DNA from: Candidatus Omnitrophota bacterium
GTDB lineage: Bacteria; Omnitrophota; Gorgyraeia; Aquiviventales; Aquiviventaceae
NCBI GenBank assembly: GCA_016198915.1
Contig: JACQHS010000020.1
Location: 1 to 12,886, forward strand
Length of the DNA stretch: 12,886 nt
Direction: 5' to 3'
Under the pieces are notes generated by a model that saw only the letters and a list, made by a program, of their open reading frames with translations, was not told the DNA's origin and searched no databases. Positions 1 to 4,177 of the stretch are shown here, in pieces. Position 1 is the first letter of the stretch. Every line of letters starts with the position of its first letter. Position numbers and translations under genes: made by a program.

Positions 1-21
1 CACTATCCACTATCCACTGCC
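1..21. repeat. Heptamer tandem repeat, CACTATC type
   Basis: Two exact copies of CACTATC are followed by the variant CACTGCC, all in 7-bp register from base 1. The array may continue upstream of the window. It is read through in frame by the PDZ gene. Other heptamer arrays of unrelated sequence occur at 2477-2550, 3522-3549 and 5186-5213. Confidence 0.6.
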
Positions 22-696
22 CTAGCCACTGCCGCAGAGTGGCCGTCAGTGTTTCGCGGCGTCACCGTGGCCGACAGCACGGTGGGGGTCCGGGTGGTGA
101 GCGTGGAAGAAACGTCGCAGGCGTTCCAGGCGGACCTGCGCCCGGAGGACGTCATTGTGAGCGTGGACGGCCAGCAGGTGGACTCGATTGATGAGTTCGC
201 CACCGTCTCCACCGCGCTCAAGGGGCGCGCGGTCCTGGCGAGCGTGCTCGTCTTCCGCCGTGGTACCCCGCGCGAGATCCGCGTGCATCTCTACAGCTAT
301 CCGATTCTGCGGCGGTGGAGCCTGGAGTTCATCCCGGAACATGATGTGCGGTTTGCTGAACCGCGCACCGGCTTGGAGTATTGGAGGCGGATGGGGCGTG
401 GGTTTGAGGAAGCCGGCAAACCCGCCGAGGCGCTCAATGCGTACCTCAACGGCTTGCACAATGTTCCCGACGATTCTGCCACCGCGCTTCGGGTCGCGGA
501 ACTGTCTGCGTCGCAGGGGCAGGAGCATCTGCGAACGCGGCGATTGGCCGAGGGGCTTGCGGCGCTGCGCCAAGCGGTCGTGGTGTTTGAAAAACTGTTC
601 GACTACCCAATGACCGACGACGAATTGCAGCGGGTCAAACGTCAGCTTGAAGGCACGCTTGACGCGATCCGAGCAGCAAAAACTATGGGTCCTTGA
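1..696 (+). CDS. PDZ-TPR domain protein, 5' partial
   Basis: The reading frame is open from base 1 to the TGA at 694-696, so the gene probably begins upstream of the window; a GTG at 49 is the only obvious internal start and has no Shine-Dalgarno. From about base 49, residues FRGVTV begin a PDZ fold. The middle part carries a typical PDZ core (VGVRVVSVEE, then LRPEDVIVSVDGQQV, then DEF). The second half (about 355-690) is helical and TPR-like, including EYWRRMGRGFEEAGKPAEAL. Such proteins usually act as periplasmic or envelope adaptors. The residues ALATAAEW before the PDZ could be the end of a signal peptide with an Ala-x-Ala site, which fits a truncated exported protein; this is inference. 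I see no protease residues in this part. The lexA -35 box overlaps its stop codon. Confidence 0.7.
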   Translation, partial: HYPLSTALATAAEWPSVFRGVTVADSTVGVRVVSVEETSQAFQADLRPEDVIVSVDGQQVDSIDEFATVSTALKGRAVLASVLVFRRGTPREIRVHLYSYPILRRWSLEFIPEHDVRFAEPRTGLEYWRRMGRGFEEAGKPAEALNAYLNGLHNVPDDSATALRVAELSASQGQEHLRTRRLAEGLAALRQAVVVFEKLFDYPMTDDELQRVKRQLEGTLDAIRAAKTMGP

Positions 697-721
697 CAGC
701 TAGACGGCTGTCTCGTATCCT
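693..721 (+). promoter_or_regulatory. lexA promoter, sigma-70 type, leaderless geometry
   Basis: A perfect -35 TTGACA (693-698) is separated by exactly 17 bp from a -10 TATCCT (716-721). Only 7 nt separate the -10 box from the lexA ATG at 729, so transcription should start at or within a base of the start codon. No Shine-Dalgarno lies upstream. The -35 box overlaps the stop codon of the preceding gene. Confidence 0.65.
695..712. promoter_or_regulatory. Inverted repeat in lexA promoter, candidate LexA operator
   Basis: GACAGC (695-700) and GCTGTC (707-712) form a perfect 6+6 bp inverted repeat with a 6-bp spacer. It overlaps the -35 box and the promoter spacer, where a bound repressor would block RNA polymerase. 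LexA usually represses its own gene, so this is the natural candidate for its site. It differs from the E. coli CTGT-N8-ACAG and the Gram-positive GAAC-N4-GTTC motifs. I found no second copy in the window. Confidence 0.45.
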
Positions 722-728
722 CATCAGT

Positions 729-1298
729 ATGGCCAAGAAACTCACCCATCGCCAACAAACGGTCCTTGAAACCATTCGCGCGTGGATCCGCGAGCGCGGC
801 TATCCGCCCACGATCCGCGAGCTGGGCAAACTGCTCGGGATTAAGAGTCTGCGAGGTGTCACGACCCATCTGGATGCGATCGCGAAGAAAGGGTTCCTCA
901 AACGGGACTCGCGGGCGCGCAGCATCAGCCTTTCGGATCTCGTGGCACCGTTTGAGCAGGCGATCCGCGTGCCGGTGGTGGGGCGCATCCGCTCCGGCAC
1001 CCCGATCTTGGCGCAGGAGCACGTGGAAGGTCACGTGGTCGTGGACGGCGCATGGTTGAAGGCGAAATCGTCCGAGCAGGCTGCGGAGCACTTCGCGCTG
1101 AAGGTGCGCGGGGACACGATGATCAGCGCCGGGATCGGGATCTTGGACGGGGATTATGTGATCGTGCGCCAGCAGTCCACGGCCAATGACAGCGATATCG
1201 TCGTGGCGCTCGTCGGCGATGCGGCCACGGTGAAGCAGTGCGTGAAAGAGGACGCCGTGTTGGGCAAGGTCGTCGCCGTCTTCCGCACCCTCGCATAA
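729..1298 (+). CDS. lexA: LexA-family repressor with atypical autoprotease residues
   Basis: The product (189 aa; E. coli LexA has 202) has an N-terminal winged helix (about residues 4-72; RQQTVLETIRAWI, GYPPTIRELGKLLGI) and a C-terminal S24-type peptidase fold (about 82-189). In the family, RecA-stimulated self-cleavage cuts an Ala-Gly bond using a Ser-Lys dyad. Here the cleavage region reads VGRIRSGTPILAQE, so the bond is Ser89-Gly90. The nucleophile motif reads GDTMISAGIGILDGD, with Thr130 (ACG, 1116-1118) in place of Ser and two extra residues before LDGD. Lys169 in ATVKQ matches the catalytic lysine. About 20-25 residues usually found between that lysine and LGKVV are missing. The ATG at 729 is chosen because it begins the conserved N-terminus and sits 7 nt after the -10 box; the frame extends to 693 but into the promoter. 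It is a LexA homologue with high confidence, but whether it cleaves is doubtful. Confidence 0.9.
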   Translation: MAKKLTHRQQTVLETIRAWIRERGYPPTIRELGKLLGIKSLRGVTTHLDAIAKKGFLKRDSRARSISLSDLVAPFEQAIRVPVVGRIRSGTPILAQEHVEGHVVVDGAWLKAKSSEQAAEHFALKVRGDTMISAGIGILDGDYVIVRQQSTANDSDIVVALVGDAATVKQCVKEDAVLGKVVAVFRTLA

Positions 1299-1304
1299 AT
1301 TCGT

Positions 1305-2468
1305 TCACAGCAGCCAGCGGCAGATCGTCGCCGCAATCCATCCGAGGTACGTCCCCAGCGCATTGCCCGCCATCGCCAACAGCAGCCCCACCGGGGCCAG
1401 CGACGGGTGGTACACCGCACCCACCAGGGGTGCGGAAACGACGCCGCCAAGATTGGCTTGGCTCGCCGTTGCCAACAGTCCAAGGGGAATCCGAAACCAC
1501 CGGCCGATGACGAGCAGGGTCGCGCCATGCAGCAGTGCCACCCCGGCGCCGACCACGAGCCACCCCGGCGCCGACCACAGCGCCGCAACACTGGCCTGCG
1601 CGCCGGTCGCAGCGAGCACGAGGTACAAGGCCGGATAGCCGAGGACGCCTCCACGCGCGCCCAACCGGCGCATCGCCTGGTTGAGCGAGAGGCCGAGGGC
1701 CGCGGTCGTGGCGAGCAAGACCGTCCATCCCGTGGTGGAACTGACCAGCGGTGAAGTCGGCAGCTGGGGAGCGGCCCACCGGACGATGAGCGTCAGGCTC
1801 ACGGCGATGAGCGCACAGAGGGCAAGCGAGTTCCGATGGATGCCCGTCCCTCCGCCTGCGGCGTCGGGACTGCCTCGCCCACCCGCCTTCGGCGGGTACC
1901 CGGGCTCGGTCGCCTTCAACCACCGGTTGATCGGTTCCTGGCATCCTGAGGCGGCGACCAGCAAGGCCATCCAGCTGTACGCGACGACGGCATCGACGAT
2001 GATGAGCGGCGCGAAGATTTCTTCCGGCGTGTCCAGGACCGGACGCAGGGCCAAGAGGTTCATGGTGCCGCCGGTCCAGGTGCCGGCCAGTGAGCCCGCA
2101 CCCTTCCAGGCCTCAGCGGGCAAGTCATTGCGCAGCAGCCAGACCATGAGCGGAGCACCCAGGATGATCGCGAGCGCACCGCTGCCTGCGGCGATCAGCG
2201 ACGGTACGCTGCTGCGAATGATCGAAGGAAGATTGACGCCAAGCAGCAGCAAGATGAGTGCTGTCGGCAGGAGCTGATCGGTGAGTGAGCGATAAATCGG
2301 TGTCGCGGCCGGCAGCCAGCCGAAGGCGGCCGCCGCCAACGGCAGGGCATAGCACCATAGGGGAACCGGCAGCCAGCGGAACACCGATTGGCACACGGGT
2401 AGACGGCTGGCGGACAGGACCGCCGCGACGATGACGATGAGGACACCGAGCGGCCACCACACACTCAT
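1305..2468 (-). CDS. DUF819 (YjcL-like) integral membrane protein
   Basis: This 387-aa protein consists almost entirely of hydrophobic segments, roughly ten to twelve transmembrane helices. The C-terminal part carries the signature seen in DUF819/YjcL proteins, SQANLGGVVSAPLVGAVYHPSLAPVGLLLAM followed by GNALGTYLG (shown in two pieces: SQANLGGVVSAPLVG, then AVYHPSLAPVGLLLAM). The family resembles secondary transporters but its substrate is not established. The frame opens as far as base 2537, but that extension only translates a heptamer repeat, so the ATG at 2468 (MSVWWPLG) is preferred; it has no Shine-Dalgarno. A loop near residues 190-205 encodes a palindromic repeat. The gene lies 92 bp downstream of the NlpC/P60 lipoprotein gene on the same strand and ends 6 bp from the convergent lexA stop. 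Confidence 0.8.
   Translation of the reverse strand: MSVWWPLGVLIVIVAAVLSASRLPVCQSVFRWLPVPLWCYALPLAAAAFGWLPAATPIYRSLTDQLLPTALILLLLGVNLPSIIRSSVPSLIAAGSGALAIILGAPLMVWLLRNDLPAEAWKGAGSLAGTWTGGTMNLLALRPVLDTPEEIFAPLIIVDAVVAYSWMALLVAASGCQEPINRWLKATEPGYPPKAGGRGSPDAAGGGTGIHRNSLALCALIAVSLTLIVRWAAPQLPTSPLVSSTTGWTVLLATTAALGLSLNQAMRRLGARGGVLGYPALYLVLAATGAQASVAALWSAPGWLVVGAGVALLHGATLLVIGRWFRIPLGLLATASQANLGGVVSAPLVGAVYHPSLAPVGLLLAMAGNALGTYLGWIAATICRWLL
1853..1897. repeat. Two GC-rich hairpins inside DUF819 gene, REP-like
   Basis: CGCC-TGC-GGCG (1853-1863) and ACCCGCC-TTC-GGCGGGT (1881-1897) are two related stem-loops about 17 bp apart, inside the coding sequence. They encode the Gly/Pro-rich loop around GYPPKAGGRGSPDAAGG, which looks unlike the membrane segments around it. 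The doublet resembles a REP/BIME-type element that has been accommodated in frame. Confidence 0.5.
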
Positions 2469-2474
2469 CCAGAC

Positions 2475-2550
2475 GAGATTTTTGATTTTGGATTTTGGAT
2501 TTTGGATTGGCGGCGTAATCGAAAATCGAAAATCCAAAATCTAAAATTCG
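2475..2550. repeat. Inverted heptamer arrays forming a long AT-rich hairpin
   Basis: The left arm is GATTTTT at 2477-2483 followed by three GATTTTG units (2484-2504). The right arm (2517-2550) is four AATCNAA-type units: AATCGAA twice, AATCCAA, AATCTAA. The arms pair over 31 bp with three mismatches around an 8-nt GC-rich loop (2509-2516). The element fills the gap between the NlpC/P60 stop (2561) and the DUF819 start (2468). It could attenuate or terminate transcription of the lipoprotein gene, but there is no clean T-run on the expected side. The AT content contrasts sharply with the GC-rich surroundings. Confidence 0.7.
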
Positions 2551-2560
2551 TCTTCATTGT

Positions 2561-3559
2561 CTACGGGAGATACGCGCCGAAGAAGATGGTTTGCTCGTCA
2601 ACGACGGCGCCGGGCGATAGCTGCTCCAGCGGCTGTCCGAGCCGCTGGGCCAGGGCGATGCGGCGGACGGCCAGGCCGGTCCCTGGTCCTTCAATCACGT
2701 CGCCCTCGCCGGCGTAGAGCATGACGTGTATGATGCGCTTGGGATCGGAACGTTCAGACAGAAACACCAAATCCGCCGGCTGGAGGGCGGTGACCGGCTT
2801 GGCGCGCAGGAATTGTTCGTGCGCGTCGCGGGGGATGTCCACTCCTGCGCTGCGGTAGGCGAGATTTACCAGCCCGGAGCAGTCAACGCCCATCACGACG
2901 GGGTCAGACCCCTTCGGGGTCAGACCCCCAACAGGCGAGCGGCCGCCCCAGTAATAGGGATCGCCGATGAACACCCCGGCACTGCGAACGATGGCCTGTC
3001 TCCGCTCAGGAGGAGAGAGCGCGGCGAGTTCCTCGAAGGATTTCGCATCCTGGAACCGCAGCCAGACCTCGGTGCCGTCGAGCAGCTCCGCTTTCCAGCG
3101 CTGCCCGGCATAGTCGGCAGCCCGCAGGCGCGTGCCGAGGGCAAACCGCCATGGGGCGGGGCGGGTCAGGTACGGGTCATGCCACGCCTGCGCCCACTTC
3201 ACCGTGATGACCATCGTCGGATCCATGAGCTGGTCCCACGGCATCAGGATGGCGTCGGGGACCCATCCGGGATAGCCCTGCCAGCGCCGCGCATGCGTGA
3301 ATTCCGGCTGTTCGACGGCCTCGATCCGGGCCCAGTCCTTCTGCCGCGCGAGAACGCGGACGCGCTCGCCGTACAGCAGTTGGGTTTCTTCGTGCGGGTC
3401 ATGGACATCGGCTTGGGCGGTGGTGTGCGGCTGAGCGCGCAGGTCAGTGAGGGGGACATTGACGGTCATCCAGGATCGTGAGGAGGCGCAGCCGGTGACC
3501 ACGAGGAGAGCGAAGAGGGCTGCGGAACGGAGAATGGGGAACGGGGAACGTGAAGGCAA
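2561..3559 (-). CDS. SH3b-NlpC/P60 (C40) cell-wall peptidase, lipoprotein
   Basis: About 332 aa from a TTG start at 3559. Residues 1-24 form a lipoprotein signal peptide with lipobox VTGC (Cys24). Residues 31-105 (VNVPLTDLRAQP to GYPGWV) and about 117-170 look like two bacterial SH3 domains. The C-terminal NlpC/P60 domain has YYWGG, then VDCSGLV with nucleophile Cys227, and His278 in IIHVMLYAG. The order matches YkfC-type gamma-D-glutamyl dipeptidyl peptidases that trim murein peptides. The third catalytic position, 12 residues after the His by family spacing, is Glu290 rather than the usual His/Asn/Gln. A palindromic repeat encodes about residues 211-221 just before the nucleophile, and heptamers encode part of the signal peptide. 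The frame continues to 4417, but that extension runs antisense through the AsnC and ferredoxin genes. The start is uncertain: no ATG lies near, and no Shine-Dalgarno is seen. Divergent from the AsnC gene. Confidence 0.82.
   Translation of the reverse strand: MPSRSPFPILRSAALFALLVVTGCASSRSWMTVNVPLTDLRAQPHTTAQADVHDPHEETQLLYGERVRVLARQKDWARIEAVEQPEFTHARRWQGYPGWVPDAILMPWDQLMDPTMVITVKWAQAWHDPYLTRPAPWRFALGTRLRAADYAGQRWKAELLDGTEVWLRFQDAKSFEELAALSPPERRQAIVRSAGVFIGDPYYWGGRSPVGGLTPKGSDPVVMGVDCSGLVNLAYRSAGVDIPRDAHEQFLRAKPVTALQPADLVFLSERSDPKRIIHVMLYAGEGDVIEGPGTGLAVRRIALAQRLGQPLEQLSPGAVVDEQTIFFGAYLP
2900..2928. repeat. Palindromic repeat inside NlpC/P60 gene
   Basis: Two copies of GGGGTCAGACCCC, each a perfect odd-length palindrome, are separated by TTC (2900-2912 and 2916-2928). 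The whole 29 bp also folds as one hairpin with a single central mismatch. On the minus strand it encodes GLTPKGSDP in frame, between YYWGGRS and the nucleophile motif VDCSG, where relatives have only a short linker. This looks like an inserted mobile palindrome that kept the frame. Confidence 0.65.
3522..3549. repeat. Heptamer repeat, GGGGAAC type, in signal-peptide region
   Basis: Four units in 7-bp register: GCGGAAC, GGAGAAT, GGGGAAC, GGGGAAC. On the minus strand they encode about residues 4-13 of the NlpC/P60 lipoprotein signal peptide, so the array may have created or extended the N-terminus of that protein. Confidence 0.5.
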
Positions 3560-3562
3560 AGA

Positions 3563-3602
3563 TTGAATAGATGAGGTTCCTGCGCTAGAATACGGCGGAG
3601 GT
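3563..3602 (+). promoter_or_regulatory. Promoter and RBS of AsnC-domain/ferredoxin operon
   Basis: TTGAAT (3563-3568) and TAGAAT (3586-3591) are separated by 17 bp. GGAGGT (3597-3602) lies 5 nt before the ATG at 3608. The expected transcription start near 3598 would give an unusually short leader that overlaps the Shine-Dalgarno, so the true start may be a few bases earlier, or another promoter may be used. On the other strand the same bases read TATTCT (3587-3592), a possible -10 for the divergent lipoprotein gene, but its -35 is poor. Confidence 0.5.
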
Positions 3603-3607
3603 GGCGG

Positions 3608-3838
3608 ATGCCGAAAGCGTTCATTATGGTTGATGTCGATCCCGGCAACGAGCGGTCGGTGGAGCAGGCCATCGCCAAGCTCGCCGGCGTCAAGATGGTC
3701 TTTCAAGTGACCGGGGAGCATGATATCATCGCGTTTATCGACGCCGAGCCGTACGAGGAGTTCGCGGTCATCCTCTCCACCATCCGCCAAATCAAGGGTG
3801 TGCGCGATACGGATTCGCACTTGGTTCTTCAAGGTTGA
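3608..3838 (+). CDS. Stand-alone Lrp/AsnC ligand-binding (RAM) domain protein
   Basis: A 76-aa protein with the whole sequence matching the C-terminal effector domain of Lrp/AsnC regulators: MPKAFIMVDVDPG, then VKMVFQVTGEHDIIAFIDA, then STIRQIKGVRDTDSHLVL. The helix-turn-helix half is absent. Stand-alone RAM domains form oligomers and bind small ligands such as amino acids in other bacteria and archaea; their physiological role is mostly unknown. The start is supported by GGAGGT 5 nt upstream. The ferredoxin gene begins 24 bp downstream, so the two are probably cotranscribed. Confidence 0.85.
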   Translation: MPKAFIMVDVDPGNERSVEQAIAKLAGVKMVFQVTGEHDIIAFIDAEPYEEFAVILSTIRQIKGVRDTDSHLVLQG

Positions 3839-3862
3839 TCTGCAACCGCAAGGGGGATCGTC

Positions 3863-4177
3863 ATGTCCTATGTGATCGTGGAGAAGTGCCTGGGGGAGCG
3901 CTACGCCGTCTGCGCGACCGTGTGTCCGGTGGAGTGCATTCACCCCGGCGACTACCAGGGCCAGCCATTCATGATCATCGATCCCGAAGTGTGCATCAAC
4001 TGCGGCCTCTGCCTGCCGGAGTGCCCGGTCGGCGCGATCGTCGCCTCTGAAGACGAAGACCAGGCATATGCGAAAATCAACAAAGAGCTCACCCCATCCT
4101 TCAAGAACAACCCTGCAGCGCCGGAACGCCCGAAGAACGACCCGCCGAAAAAGCCCGGCAACAAACTCGTGAATTAA
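3863..4177 (+). CDS. Seven-iron-type ferredoxin
   Basis: A 104-aa ferredoxin with eight cysteines: Cys9, 17, 21, 25 and Cys44, 47, 50, 54. The spacing C-x7-C-x3-C-x3-C followed by C-x2-C-x2-C-x3-C matches Azotobacter FdI-type proteins, where one [3Fe-4S] and one [4Fe-4S] cluster are bound. The residue that would complete a second full four-Cys motif near the N-terminus (position 12) is Glu. Thus a 3Fe/4Fe pair is likelier than two 4Fe clusters. The last 25 residues form a Lys/Pro-rich tail, perhaps for partner docking. A Shine-Dalgarno-like AAGGGGG precedes the ATG. It functions as a low-potential electron carrier in the cytoplasm; the partner is not visible, although the radical SAM enzyme Elp3 is its convergent neighbour. 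Its TAA overlaps the elp3 stop in the shared bases TTAA. Confidence 0.9.
   Translation: MSYVIVEKCLGERYAVCATVCPVECIHPGDYQGQPFMIIDPEVCINCGLCLPECPVGAIVASEDEDQAYAKINKELTPSFKNNPAAPERPKNDPPKKPGNKLVN

Noticed and set aside
2469..2537. 23-residue extension of the DUF819 protein
   Set aside because: The residues are the translation of the AT-rich heptamer hairpin and precede the natural first hydrophobic segment.
2475..2550. Possible CRISPR repeats
   Set aside because: The units are contiguous 7-mers without spacers and no cas gene is nearby.
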